A stretch of DNA of 45,484 bases, from assembly GCF_030398385.1 (NCBI RefSeq), contig NZ_JAOAOQ010000045.1, forward strand, positions 1 to 45,484. The letters are read 5' to 3'. Positions 18,541 through 26,510 of the stretch are shown here, in pieces. The notes beneath the pieces are model-generated. The model saw only the letters and a list, made by a program, of their open reading frames with translations. It was not told where the DNA came from and searched no databases. Position 1 is the first letter of the stretch; every line of letters begins with the position of its first letter. Both the position numbers and the translations under genes were made by a program. The stretch is from Aquibium sp. ELW1220 (GTDB lineage: Bacteria; Pseudomonadota; Alphaproteobacteria; Rhizobiales; Rhizobiaceae).

Positions 18541-20256
18541 ATGAGCGAAGTTGAACGCGAGAGCATGGAATTCGACGTGGTGATCGTCGGCGCGGGGCCG
18601 GCGGGCCTTGCCGCGGCGATCCGCCTGAAGCAGGTCAACCCGGAGCTCTCCGTCGTCGTGCTCGAGAAGGGCGCCGAAGTGGGTGCGCACATCCTGTCGG
18701 GCGCCGTCGTCGATCCGGTCGGCGTCGACAGGCTCCTGCCGGAATGGCGTTCCGAGACCGACCATCCCTTCAAGACAGCTGTCACCGACGATCATTTCCT
18801 GGTGCTTGGACCCGCGGGCTCGGTGCGGGTGCCGAACATGCTGATGCCGCCGCTGATGAACAACCACGGCAACTACATCGTCTCGCTCGGCAATGTCTGC
18901 CGCTGGCTGGCCGGCCATGCCGAGGCGCTGGGCGTCGAGATCTATCCGGGCTTTGCGGCCGTCGAGGTGCTCTACGACGACAAGGGCGCCGTGAAGGGCG
19001 TCGCCACCGGCGACATGGGCATCGAGCGCGACGGGTCGAAGGGTCCGAACTACGCGCCTGGCATGGAACTGCACGGCAAGTACACGCTGATCGGCGAGGG
19101 CGTTCGCGGCTCGCTCGCCAAGCAGCTGATCGCGAAGTTCGGCCTGTCCGACGGTCGCGAGCCGCAGAAGTTCGGCATCGGGCTGAAGGAACTCTGGCAG
19201 GTGGCGCCCGACAAGCACAAGCCCGGCCTCGTGCAGCATTCCTTCGGCTGGCCGCTCGACAACGCCACCGGCGGCGGCTCCTTCCTCTATCATCTCGAGG
19301 ACAACCAGGTGGCGGTCGGCTTCGTCGTCCACCTGAACTACAAGAACCCCTACGTCTCGCCCTTCGAGGAATTCCAGCGCTTCAAGACGCACCCGGCGAT
19401 CCGTGACACCTTCGAGGGCGGCAAGCGGCTTTCCTACGGCGCGCGTGCCATCACCGAAGGCGGCTTCCAGTCGGTGCCGAAGCTCACCTTCCCGGGCGGC
19501 GCGCTGATCGGCTGCTCGGCCGGCTTCGTCAACGTGCCGCGCATCAAGGGGTCTCACAACGCCGTGCTGTCGGGCATGATGGCGGCCGAGCACGTCGCCG
19601 AGGCGATCGCCGGCGGTCGTTCGGCCGACGAGATTTCGGGCTACGAAGCCGCCTGGCGCGGGTCGGAGATCGGCAAGGACCTGAAGACGGTGCGCAACGT
19701 CAAGCCGCTGTGGTCGCGCCTGGGCCTTTGGCTTGGCGTCGGCCTTGGCGGGCTCGACATGTGGACGAACTCGCTCTTCGGCTTCTCCTTCTTCGGCACC
19801 ATGAAGCACGGCAAGCCGGACTACGCGGCGCTGGAGCCGGCCGACCGGCACAAGCGCATCGACTATCCCAAGCCCGACGGCGTACTGACCTTCGACCGGC
19901 TGTCGTCTGTGTTCCTGTCCAACACCAACCACGAGGAGGACCAGCCGATCCACCTCAAGGTCAAGGACCAGGAACTTCAGAAGGCGTCCGAATACGGCGT
20001 CTTTTCCGGCCCCTCGACCCGCTACTGCCCTGCCGGCGTCTACGAATGGGTCGATGCCGACGGCAATGCGCTGGCCGGCGGCCCGGGTGCTTCGGCCAAG
20101 GGCGGCGAAGTTTCGCACAAGAACCCCGAGGCGCGCTTCGTCATCAACGCGCAGAACTGCGTCCACTGCAAGACCTGCGACATCAAGGACCCGAACCAGA
20201 ACATCAACTGGGTGCCGCCGCAGGGTGGCGAGGGACCGGTGTATCCGAACATGTGA
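18541..20256 (+). CDS. Electron transfer flavoprotein-ubiquinone oxidoreductase
   Basis: A 571-residue inner-membrane-associated flavoprotein that takes electrons from ETF, which is reduced by acyl-CoA dehydrogenases, and passes them to ubiquinone. The N-terminus has the FAD Rossmann motif VVIVGAGPAGLAAAIRL. The C-terminal ferredoxin domain holds four cluster cysteines: Cys496 (YCPAGVYEW) and Cys540, Cys543, Cys546 (NCVHCKTCDIKDP), with a linker about 19 residues longer than in the human enzyme. It ends INWVPPQGGEGPVYPNM as in the family. The start ATG at 18541 is set by AGGAGG six bases upstream; the ATG at 18535 abuts that site. It would serve the acyl-CoA dehydrogenases encoded at 34473-36778. 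Confidence 0.96.
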   Translation: MSEVERESMEFDVVIVGAGPAGLAAAIRLKQVNPELSVVVLEKGAEVGAHILSGAVVDPVGVDRLLPEWRSETDHPFKTAVTDDHFLVLGPAGSVRVPNMLMPPLMNNHGNYIVSLGNVCRWLAGHAEALGVEIYPGFAAVEVLYDDKGAVKGVATGDMGIERDGSKGPNYAPGMELHGKYTLIGEGVRGSLAKQLIAKFGLSDGREPQKFGIGLKELWQVAPDKHKPGLVQHSFGWPLDNATGGGSFLYHLEDNQVAVGFVVHLNYKNPYVSPFEEFQRFKTHPAIRDTFEGGKRLSYGARAITEGGFQSVPKLTFPGGALIGCSAGFVNVPRIKGSHNAVLSGMMAAEHVAEAIAGGRSADEISGYEAAWRGSEIGKDLKTVRNVKPLWSRLGLWLGVGLGGLDMWTNSLFGFSFFGTMKHGKPDYAALEPADRHKRIDYPKPDGVLTFDRLSSVFLSNTNHEEDQPIHLKVKDQELQKASEYGVFSGPSTRYCPAGVYEWVDADGNALAGGPGASAKGGEVSHKNPEARFVINAQNCVHCKTCDIKDPNQNINWVPPQGGEGPVYPNM

Positions 20257-20572
20257 TCGGGCGCGGTCGGACTCGGGCGCCGACCTGTCGCAGACAACCG
20301 TTCAAGGCCAGCGCGGGCACTTGGCTTGCGCTGGCTCTTCCCGTGTTCAGGCCGGCTTCGTGGGCTTGGCATGTTGCACGTCATCGAACGGCGCAGCGCC
20401 GGCTTGCTGGTCGACCGGCTGAGCGAGGTTCAGGTCGCCGGGCCGGCGCGGTGGTCGGCGATCCGCAAGGTCTGTGCAAGCATGTCCCGCTGACGATGCC
20501 GGCTTCATCTTCCGATTGCAAGTTGCTCCGGCGCGTGTACCATGGCTTCGGGCAACGGAGGGTGGTGACGGC
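20257..20572. other. Intergenic stretch without a supported gene
   Basis: A 316-base gap between ETF-QO and the DUF922 gene. Open frames on both strands lack ribosome sites and recognisable protein sequence. Near its right end TTGCAA and TACCAT stand 16 bases apart (from about 20518) and could be a weak promoter for the DUF922 gene. No hairpin terminator with a T-run is seen after ETF-QO. Confidence 0.3.
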
Positions 20573-21175
20573 ATGTGCAGGCTGGGGGTCGCTCTGACAA
20601 CGCTGCTGCTTTTCGTATTGCCCTTCGCGAACTCCGCCCATGCCAAGACCCGGATCACCGAGAAGACCGAGTATTACGAGATTTCCGGCAAGACGGGCGT
20701 CGAGCTGTTTCTCGACATGAACCGGCGCGGGCCACGCCATGGCTTCTTGACCAAGGCGATCGCGCAGACGCGCTACGAGACCAAGCCCGACGGCAAGTTC
20801 GTGCATGAGAAGGGCGTCTGCCGCATCAAGGGCGGCAGCGTCACGATGAAGATCACCTACATCTACCCCAAGCCGCGCGGGACGCTCGACCGCGACCTGG
20901 CCCGCCGCTGGAAGCTCTTCCAGGCCGACAACATCCGCCATGAACAGACCCACGGCCGGATCGCCCGGGAGCTTGCCAGCGAGATCGACGGCCATCTCCG
21001 CGGCTTCGCCGTCAAGGACGGACCATCCTGCTGGAAGGCGCTGTCGCAGTTCGAGCGCGAGATCCAGGCGAAGTATGCCGCCAACAAGAAGAAGCAGGCG
21101 GCATTCGATCTGAAGGAGCACCGCGACGGCGGCGCTGTCGACAAGAGCATCCTCGCCCTGATCGGCAAACGCTGA
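20573..21175 (+). CDS. Exported DUF922-type protein with HExxH motif
   Basis: A 200-residue protein. Residues 1-23 are a signal peptide (GVALTTLLLFVLPFANSAHA, cut before KTR), so it acts in the periplasm. The mature part has ITEKTEYYEISGKTGVEL at the start and RHEQTHGRIARELAS with an HExxH sequence, which matches the DUF922 family of putative zinc-dependent proteases as I know it. Activity in this family is not established. Two cysteines (CRIKGG and SCWKA) could form a disulfide. The start ATG at 20573 is the only one giving a good signal peptide; a GGAGG lies about 12 bases upstream. Confidence 0.75.
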   Translation: MCRLGVALTTLLLFVLPFANSAHAKTRITEKTEYYEISGKTGVELFLDMNRRGPRHGFLTKAIAQTRYETKPDGKFVHEKGVCRIKGGSVTMKITYIYPKPRGTLDRDLARRWKLFQADNIRHEQTHGRIARELASEIDGHLRGFAVKDGPSCWKALSQFEREIQAKYAANKKKQAAFDLKEHRDGGAVDKSILALIGKR

Positions 21176-21182
21176 GCACGGG

Positions 21183-21214
21183 GCCGGCGGACGGGAGGGC
21201 ATCCGGCCGTCGGC
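21183..21214. terminator. Imperfect stem-loop between convergent genes
   Basis: GCCGGCGGACGG and CCGGCCGTCGGC can pair at ten of twelve positions around an 8-base loop. It sits between the convergent DUF922 and EEP genes and may stop transcription from either side, although there is no T-run. Confidence 0.35.
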
Positions 21215-21217
21215 AGG

Positions 21218-22261
21218 TCAGCGGGCGGCGTCGAGACCGGCGATGGCGATGTCGCCGGTGGTAGGTTGCGGCCGCAGCGTGAACTCCACCAGAACCGGAA
21301 GGTGGTCGGAACCGACGTCATCCAGCCGCCGCGCATCGAGCAGCACCACGCCCTGCTTGGCCAGCACGTGGTCGATCGGCAGCCCGATCCAGCGCCGTAG
21401 AACGTCGGGCGCCGACCGCACGAGCCAGGTCGGCCCCAGGCGCGGCATCGACGTGAAACCGCCGGCCGCAGCGATGCGCCGCACGGACGCGCTCCAGTCG
21501 GCGGCGTTGAAATCGCCCGCCAAGAGCGCATGCTCGCCGAGAGCGCCGAGGACCGGCAGCAGTTCCTCGATCTGTTTCGGCTGTGCGAATGGCCAGGGCC
21601 AGAGCAGGTGCAGGCTGGCGATCTCGACGGCGTGGCCTCCGAAATCCACGGTGACGAGGCCGAAGCGTCCGCCAAGGCCACAGGCACCGAGGTCCAGGAA
21701 GGGACGGCGCGAGAGGATCAGCACGCTGCCGACCGACCGCTCGTCGGGGCAGTCGAGCCGGTGGGGATAGGCTGCCGCGATGGCGCGCAGGCTCTGACGC
21801 CAGGCCGGGGAGGCCTCGTTCAGCGTCACCACGTCCGGCCGCGTGCGCCCGATCAGCGACAGGACGCGCCCCGGATCGGGATGGTCGTAGCGCATGTTGA
21901 GGTGCAGCAGCCGGTAGCGTGGCCCGGCGCCGGCAGCCTCGGTCGCCGCGCCGGAAGCCACCGCATGCCAGGGCAGGAACCCGCCGGTGGTGGCGACAGC
22001 GCCGATCGCCAGCACCAGCCCCACGGCGCCATGCAGCCATTGCCGCGTCGCCAGGAGAACCAGGCAGGCCATCGCCAGCAAAACGGCGAGATGCGCGCGG
22101 AAATGGGAGAAGGCGTCGAGCGCCGGATGCAGCCGGCCGAGGAAACCCGCCACCAGCGGCATCGAGATCGCCAGCGCGAGGAGCAGGGCTGCGGCCCTGG
22201 CAGGGCCGGAGGTGGCGAGGGCGCGGAAGCGGGGCATTGCCATGCGGTGCCCCGCAATCAT
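21218..22261 (-). CDS. Membrane-anchored endonuclease/exonuclease/phosphatase-family protein
   Basis: A 347-residue protein. Three hydrophobic helices occupy about residues 20-110; a soluble EEP (DNase I-like) domain follows. Active-site signatures are visible: LNMRYDH, the metal-binding glutamate in VVTLNEASP, SLHLLWPW, GDFNAADW and GSDHLPV. EEP-fold enzymes cleave phosphodiesters in nucleic acids, inositol phosphates or lipids; in this membrane-anchored group the substrate is unknown and the catalytic domain may face the periplasm. The ATG at 22261 follows the amn stop by 18 bases, so it is likely the second gene of an amn operon. ATGs at 22243 and 22237 are alternatives. Confidence 0.85.
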   Translation of the reverse strand: MIAGHRMAMPRFRALATSGPARAAALLLALAISMPLVAGFLGRLHPALDAFSHFRAHLAVLLAMACLVLLATRQWLHGAVGLVLAIGAVATTGGFLPWHAVASGAATEAAGAGPRYRLLHLNMRYDHPDPGRVLSLIGRTRPDVVTLNEASPAWRQSLRAIAAAYPHRLDCPDERSVGSVLILSRRPFLDLGACGLGGRFGLVTVDFGGHAVEIASLHLLWPWPFAQPKQIEELLPVLGALGEHALLAGDFNAADWSASVRRIAAAGGFTSMPRLGPTWLVRSAPDVLRRWIGLPIDHVLAKQGVVLLDARRLDDVGSDHLPVLVEFTLRPQPTTGDIAIAGLDAAR

Positions 22262-22279
22262 GTCCGTTTCAAGAAACCG

Positions 22280-23779
22280 CTACTGGAACGCGGTTTCCGA
22301 GAAGCTGCGCAGCTTGCGCGAATGCAGCCGCTCGACCGGCATGGCGGCCAGCCGCTCCATCGCCTTCATGCCGATGATCAGGTGCTGGGCGACCTGGCGC
22401 TTGTAGAAATCCGTCGCCATGCCGGGCAGCTTCAGTTCCCCGTGCAGCGGCTTGTCAGAGACACAGAGCAGGGTGCCGTAGGGCACGCGGAAGCGGAAGC
22501 CGTTGGCCGCTATGGTGGCCGATTCCATGTCGAGAGCGATGGCGCGCGACTGCGACAGCCGCTGCACCGGGCCGCGCTGGTCGCGCAGTTCCCAGTTGCG
22601 GTTGTCGATGGTGGCGACCGTGCCGGTGCGCATGATGCGCTTCAGGTCGTAGCCCGACAGCCCGGTCACCTCCGCCACCGCCTCCTGCAGCGCCACCTGT
22701 ACCTCGGCCAGCGCCGGGATCGGCACCCAGACCGGCAGGTCGTCATCGAGCACGTGGTCCTCGCGGACGTAGGCATGCGCCAGCACGTAGTCGCCCAGCG
22801 CCTGGGTGTTGCGCAGCCCGGCGCAATGGCCGAGCATCAGCCAGGCATGGGGCCTGAGCACCGCGATGTGGTCGGTGATGGTCTTGGCATTCGAGGGGCC
22901 GACGCCGATGTTGACCATGGTGATGCCGCCGTGGTCGGGCCGCGTCAGGTGATAGGCCGGCATCTGCGGCATGCGGGCGATGGCGACGGGGTTCTCTTCC
23001 GGTTCGCCGGGCAGCGTGACGATGTTGCCGGGCTCCACGAAGCTCGCATAGCCCTCGCCGCCGCGCGCCATCATGCCCCGCGCCAGCGCCACGAACTCGT
23101 CGATGTAGAACTGGTAGTTGGTGAACAGCACGAAGTTCTGGAAATGCGACGGGCTCGTCGCCGTGTAGTGCGACAGCCGGTGCAGCGAATAGTCGATGCG
23201 CTGAGCGGTGAACGGCGCCAGCGGCGAAGGCTCGCCCGGCGCAGGCTCGTAGGTGCCGTTGGCGATATGGTCGTCGGTGCCGTTGAGATCCGGCACGTCG
23301 AAGATGTCGCGCAACGGCCGCTTGATGCGATCGGCGACCGAAGCCTCGACATGCGTGCCTTCCAGGAAGGCGAAGTGGACGGGGATCGGCGTCTCGGATT
23401 CACCCACCGTGATCGGAACGCCGTGATTGCGGATGATGTGCCTGAACTGCTCGGTGAGGTAGCTCTCGAACAGGTCGGGCCGGGTGATGGTGGTGGCGTA
23501 CTGGCCGGGCGAGGGCATGTGGCCGTAGGCCAGGCGCGTGTCGACGGGATCGTAGCTCGCCACCGTGACGCCGACCTCGGGATAGCAGGCCCTGAAGCGC
23601 CTGTCCGGAGCGCCTGAACTCGACAGGCCGTTGAAGGCCTCGCGCAGGAAGGTGGTGTTGCGGTCGTAGAGCACTTTCAGCGCGCCCACCGCCTCCTCGG
23701 CCGTGGTGAAGCTCTGGCGGGCATAGGGCTCCGGCCGGTCGATCGTGGCAATGGCTCGGGGGTAGATTCGCTTTTCCAT
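22280..23779 (-). CDS. amn: AMP nucleosidase
   Basis: A 499-residue enzyme that cleaves AMP to adenine and ribose 5-phosphate, part of adenylate pool control. It has the two-part architecture of bacterial Amn: an N-terminal regulatory region (about 1-170, including AVGALKVLYDRNTTFLREAF) and a C-terminal nucleoside-phosphorylase-like catalytic domain with GITMVNIGVGPSNAKTITDH, LMLGHCAGLR, ALDMESATIAANG and YGTLLCVSDKPLHGE. Length matches E. coli Amn (484). The start ATG at 23779 has no clear ribosome site; a TATAAT hexamer lies five bases upstream, so the message may be leaderless. The EEP gene follows closely. Confidence 0.95.
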   Translation of the reverse strand: MEKRIYPRAIATIDRPEPYARQSFTTAEEAVGALKVLYDRNTTFLREAFNGLSSSGAPDRRFRACYPEVGVTVASYDPVDTRLAYGHMPSPGQYATTITRPDLFESYLTEQFRHIIRNHGVPITVGESETPIPVHFAFLEGTHVEASVADRIKRPLRDIFDVPDLNGTDDHIANGTYEPAPGEPSPLAPFTAQRIDYSLHRLSHYTATSPSHFQNFVLFTNYQFYIDEFVALARGMMARGGEGYASFVEPGNIVTLPGEPEENPVAIARMPQMPAYHLTRPDHGGITMVNIGVGPSNAKTITDHIAVLRPHAWLMLGHCAGLRNTQALGDYVLAHAYVREDHVLDDDLPVWVPIPALAEVQVALQEAVAEVTGLSGYDLKRIMRTGTVATIDNRNWELRDQRGPVQRLSQSRAIALDMESATIAANGFRFRVPYGTLLCVSDKPLHGELKLPGMATDFYKRQVAQHLIIGMKAMERLAAMPVERLHSRKLRSFSETAFQ

Positions 23780-23784
23780 GTCCC

Positions 23785-23790
23785 ATTATA
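23785..23790 (-). promoter_or_regulatory. Consensus -10 hexamer immediately before amn
   Basis: TATAAT on the minus strand ends five bases before the amn ATG, with no good -35 at 16-18 bases. If used, transcription would begin at or next to the start codon. The hexamer is seen; its use is inferred. Confidence 0.35.
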
Positions 23791-23839
23791 GGGATCGGAT
23801 CGTGACAGTGCGAGGGGGGAGCCGCCCCGCAAGATTGGA

Positions 23840-24037
23840 TTATCGGGCGCGTTGCAGCCCGAACACGATGACCAGCCCGGCGCCGTTGGAGCGCTGGATC
23901 TCGCTGCCGACGAACCGGCCGCCGCCGTCTTCTGCGCCGGCCAGCGCCAGCATCGGCGCCGTCATGAGCGCCAGCACGAGAGCGATCCGGGCGAGTGCTG
24001 CGCCGGGCGAGAAGCGGTGGGGAAGCTGGAAGGTCAT
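23840..24037 (-). CDS. Small exported or membrane protein, unknown function
   Basis: A 65-residue product with a strong signal sequence (ALARIALVLALMTAPMLALA, probable cut after LAGA) and a short mature tail with ERSN-like polar residues ending in VIVFGLQRAR. No family recognised. It lies 48 bases downstream of another tiny membrane gene on the same strand, and the pair may be co-transcribed. The ribosome site is weak, so confidence rests mainly on the signal peptide and the arrangement. Confidence 0.5.
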   Translation of the reverse strand: MTFQLPHRFSPGAALARIALVLALMTAPMLALAGAEDGGGRFVGSEIQRSNGAGLVIVFGLQRAR

Positions 24038-24085
24038 GGGAGCGTCTTTCGGTTCGGGTTCCGGCGCGGGTTGGGGATCGCGGCG

Positions 24086-24253
24086 TCAGCGCCGCGGCGG
24101 CCGGCAGACCAGCCCCTCCTCGAAGACGCAGGGAATGAAGAGCCCGATCTCCCAGGAGAAGGCGTCCCGGCTCGTCTGGGCGACCACGATGGCAAGCGCC
24201 AGTCCGGCGGCGAGAACGGTCAGGCTGGCGATCACGAGGCGTCTGGCGTGCAT
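24086..24253 (-). CDS. Small single-helix membrane protein, unknown function
   Basis: A 55-residue product: MHARR, one hydrophobic helix (LVIASLTVLAAGLALAIVVA), then a short mature tail with two cysteines (FIPCVFEEGLVCRPPRR) eight residues apart. The start ATG at 24253 has GGAGGG seven bases upstream, which decides it against the longer open frame reaching 24442. The gene is too short for family assignment; the tail cysteines could form a disulfide in the periplasm. Confidence 0.55.
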   Translation of the reverse strand: MHARRLVIASLTVLAAGLALAIVVAQTSRDAFSWEIGLFIPCVFEEGLVCRPPRR

Positions 24254-24342
24254 GGTTTGTCCCTCCATGCTGGCGTTTTCGCACGGCCGGACTGAACCGC
24301 CGCTGAGGGGGCCGTTCATGGGGCGTTCAAACACGTTAAGAT

Positions 24343-24366
24343 GACCGCTGGACCAGTCGAGCGGTC
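24343..24366. promoter_or_regulatory. 24-bp palindrome upstream of the first glutathione transferase
   Basis: GACCGCT and AGCGGTC flank an inner GAC-ca-GTC on the same axis, so ten of twelve base pairs match. It lies 57 bases upstream of the transferase start and could be a repressor site or an RNA hairpin in the leader. It also sits about 90 bases upstream of the 24253 gene on the other strand, so it may serve both. Confidence 0.45.
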
Positions 24367-24423
24367 TTGCCTTCATCGGCCGGAGGGCTTTTCTTGGCGC
24401 CGATGCGAACAACGGAGGGATGC

Positions 24424-25128
24424 ATGGGCACCCAGACCACACCGATCGATCTCTATTACTGGCCGACGCCGAACGGCTGGAAGATCACCATCATGCTCGA
24501 GGAACTCGGTGTTCCCTACGAGGTGAAATTCGTCAACATCGGCAAGGGCGAGCAGTTCGAGCCGTCCTTCCTGGCGATCGCGCCAAACAACCGCATGCCC
24601 GCCATCGTCGATCCGGAGGGTCCCGGCGGTCAGCCGATCTCGGTCTTCGAGTCCGGCGCGATCCTGCAATATCTCGGACGCAAGTTCGGACAGTACTATC
24701 CGACGGACGAGCGCGCCCGCGTGGCGGTGGACGAATGGCTGTTCTGGCAGATGGGCGGCCTCGGCCCGATGGCCGGGCAGACGCACCACTTCCGCCAGTA
24801 CGCGCCGGAAAAGGTGCCCTACGCCATCGACCGCTACACCAACGAGGTCAACCGGCTCTACGGCGTCATGAACCGGCGCCTCGCCGACCGCGACTTCCTC
24901 GCCGGCGATTATTCGATTGCCGACATGGCCTGCGTGGGCTGGGTGAAGCCATACAAGAACCAGGGCCAGGAGATCGACGACTTTCCGAACCTGAAGCGCT
25001 GGTTCGAGACCGTCATGGCGCGGCCCGCCGTCGAACGCGCCATGGCCGTCGGCCAGGAGCACCGCCGCAATCTTGCCGACGACAAGGAAGCGCAGAAGAT
25101 CCTGTTCGGCCAGAAGGCCCGCGCCTGA
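24424..25128 (+). CDS. Glutathione S-transferase, YghU/YfcG (Nu-class)-like
   Basis: A 234-residue cytosolic enzyme. The N-terminal thioredoxin-like domain has IDLYYWPTPNGWKITIMLEE, then APNNRMPAIVD and the glutathione-binding FESGAILQYLG. The helical C-terminal domain carries GQTHHFRQYAPE, characteristic of YghU/YfcG-like enzymes that reduce disulfides or peroxides with glutathione. The start ATG at 24424 has GGAGGG four bases upstream. It is followed by a strong bidirectional terminator. Substrate not predictable. Confidence 0.9.
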   Translation: MGTQTTPIDLYYWPTPNGWKITIMLEELGVPYEVKFVNIGKGEQFEPSFLAIAPNNRMPAIVDPEGPGGQPISVFESGAILQYLGRKFGQYYPTDERARVAVDEWLFWQMGGLGPMAGQTHHFRQYAPEKVPYAIDRYTNEVNRLYGVMNRRLADRDFLAGDYSIADMACVGWVKPYKNQGQEIDDFPNLKRWFETVMARPAVERAMAVGQEHRRNLADDKEAQKILFGQKARA

Positions 25129-25150
25129 CGGCCGATCCGCTGCGTCCATG

Positions 25151-25191
25151 AAAAAGCCCGGGCGGCGCTGTCGCGCCGCCCGGGCTTTTTT
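25151..25191. terminator. Bidirectional intrinsic terminator
   Basis: A long perfect stem: AAAAAGCCCGGGCGGCGC pairs with GCGCCGCCCGGGCTTTTT around the loop TGTC, with A-run and T-run on either side. It ends the glutathione transferase (plus strand) and the DUF2147 gene (minus strand), which converge here. Confidence 0.92.
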
Positions 25192-25219
25192 CGTCTTGCC
25201 GGTGCTGGCCGGACCGGCG

Positions 25220-25561
25220 TTACAGCTTCGACCAGGTCTGCGACTTGCAGAAGATGGCCGCCACGCAGCCCTTCATCGTCAGCGAGGCGCCCGAAAGCTT
25301 GCCGGTGCCGCTGTAGGTCTTTTCCTCGCTCGGGTCCGTGATCGTCCCCTTGTAGGCATTGGCGCCGTTGAGGCTCATCTTGCCGATCTGCTTGCCGGCA
25401 TGCTTGCCGGTCTTCAGCTTGATGCAGAACTCGCCGCCGCACGGCGCGATGACGGCCGTCTCGCCGGACGTCGTCTTCCAGTTTCCTTCGATCGGGTCGG
25501 CGAATGCCGCTCCTGCCGACATGAGCACCGCCGCCGCGGTCAGTGCGAAAATGCGCTTCAT
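25220..25561 (-). CDS. Exported DUF2147 protein
   Basis: A 113-residue protein: signal peptide (MKRIFALTAAAVLMSAGAAFA) followed by DPIEGNWKTTSGETAVIAPC, the usual opening of DUF2147 domains, and SLTMKGCVAAIFCKSQTW at the end. Four cysteines (two per half) are likely disulfide-bonded in the periplasm. The family is common in proteobacteria and has no established role. The start at 25561 has AAGGAG eight bases upstream. A MerR-type motif lies about 50 bases upstream. Confidence 0.85.
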   Translation of the reverse strand: MKRIFALTAAAVLMSAGAAFADPIEGNWKTTSGETAVIAPCGGEFCIKLKTGKHAGKQIGKMSLNGANAYKGTITDPSEEKTYSGTGKLSGASLTMKGCVAAIFCKSQTWSKL

Positions 25562-25606
25562 GATGTCCTCTCCTTCGTCTGGCCGGGCCGTGTGGCCGGC
25601 GAGAAC

Positions 25607-25628
25607 TTACGCGAACGTCAACGTAAAC
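25607..25628. promoter_or_regulatory. ACGT-rich motif upstream of the DUF2147 gene
   Basis: The minus strand reads TTTACGTTGACGTTCGCGTAA, written here as TTTACGTT-GACGTT-CGCGTAA, with outer TTACG/CGTAA arms and three ACG units. Its first 16 bases resemble the palindrome at 18361. It may be a weaker site for the same MerR-type regulator. Confidence 0.3.
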
Positions 25629-25990
25629 CAACGCGACGAGGCGCGGAAGCGGTGTCCCAGCGGAAGGCGAACGAAATTTTCGGTGGCATCGGAGTCCGCT
25701 CGTCGCGGCCGATCGGGCGCTGCGCTTCCACCGACCGTTTCGCGTGGTTAGCGAAGGGTTTTGACGGCCGCCGCGCATTTGAAGCGAAATTTCGGCGAAT
25801 CCGCGGAATTCCGCCATTCCCATCCTTAACGGAATCTCGCCTTTACCTCTTGTTTTAGTTTTGTTTTCACCAGGTTAAGCAAGCCATTTAACGACGGATT
25901 CAAGGCTTCCCGGCATCCTGTGAAGCATCGGAAGAACAGCGGAAGACGAAAACAACCGCAGCTTCCACGAGACAAACGGGGACTGGAACA
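25629..25990. other. Intergenic leader of the Sel1 gene
   Basis: No supported gene. The right half (from about 25830) is clearly AT-richer than the surroundings, with TTTACCTCTTGTTTTAGTTT and later AGCAAGCCATTTAACG, which fits a promoter and leader for the Sel1 gene. No clean -35/-10 pair can be fixed. Confidence 0.3.
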
Positions 25991-26257
25991 ATGGCACGCT
26001 TCGAAATGCTCGACGCCGGTTTCGGCGACATCGGAAACAACGCCCAGGCCGACATTCTCTTCGAACTCGGCATGATGTACGCCACCGGCCGCGACTGCGC
26101 GGTCGACATGGTCGCCGCGCACAAGTGGTTCAACATCGCCGCCATCAAGGGCTCGGACCGCGCCGCCCGGCTGCGCGGCGAGGTTGCCGCCTCGATGACC
26201 AAGCTGGAGATCGCCCGGGCGCTCCGCGAGGCGCGCGAATGGATGACGATGCACTGA
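25991..26257 (+). CDS. Short Sel1-like repeat protein
   Basis: An 88-residue soluble protein containing one Sel1/TPR-like repeat: ADILFELGMMYATGRDC then DMVAAHKWFNIAAIKGS, with the typical LG..Y..G and A..WF..AA..G spacing. Such short forms are common in Hyphomicrobiales and probably mediate protein contacts. The ATG at 25991 has only a weak upstream GGGA. It is a single gene, followed by a terminator. Confidence 0.8.
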   Translation: MARFEMLDAGFGDIGNNAQADILFELGMMYATGRDCAVDMVAAHKWFNIAAIKGSDRAARLRGEVAASMTKLEIARALREAREWMTMH

Positions 26258-26445
26258 TCGCATCGTCCGCTCGCTCCGCGGCGCGAGGGCTGTCGAGACT
26301 GCGCAACGTTCGGTCGAAATTTATCGTCCGCAATCGCCCGATCTTAAGGATTGCGATACGGACGGCGTCGGAAAAGAGGGGCAGGGAGAGCGGGAGAAGA
26401 CGGATCGTCGCGGTTGAAGGACAGCGCGACGGACGGCCGCTACCA

Positions 26446-26485
26446 AAACCGCGCCGGCCCGGGGAGGCCGGCGCGGTTTCGCTTT
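26446..26485. terminator. Intrinsic terminator between Sel1 and TetR genes
   Basis: AAACCGCGCCGGCC pairs perfectly with GGCCGGCGCGGTTT around a 6-base loop, followed by CGCTTTT. It separates the converging Sel1 (plus) and TetR (minus) genes and so closes the catabolic operon on its left. Confidence 0.85.
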
Positions 26486-26510
26486 TCGGGACCTCGATTT
26501 GGGCGGACGA

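Noticed and set aside
21530-23617. 695-codon plus-strand frame opposite the EEP and amn genes
   Set aside because: Antisense shadow spanning two good genes; no family resemblance.
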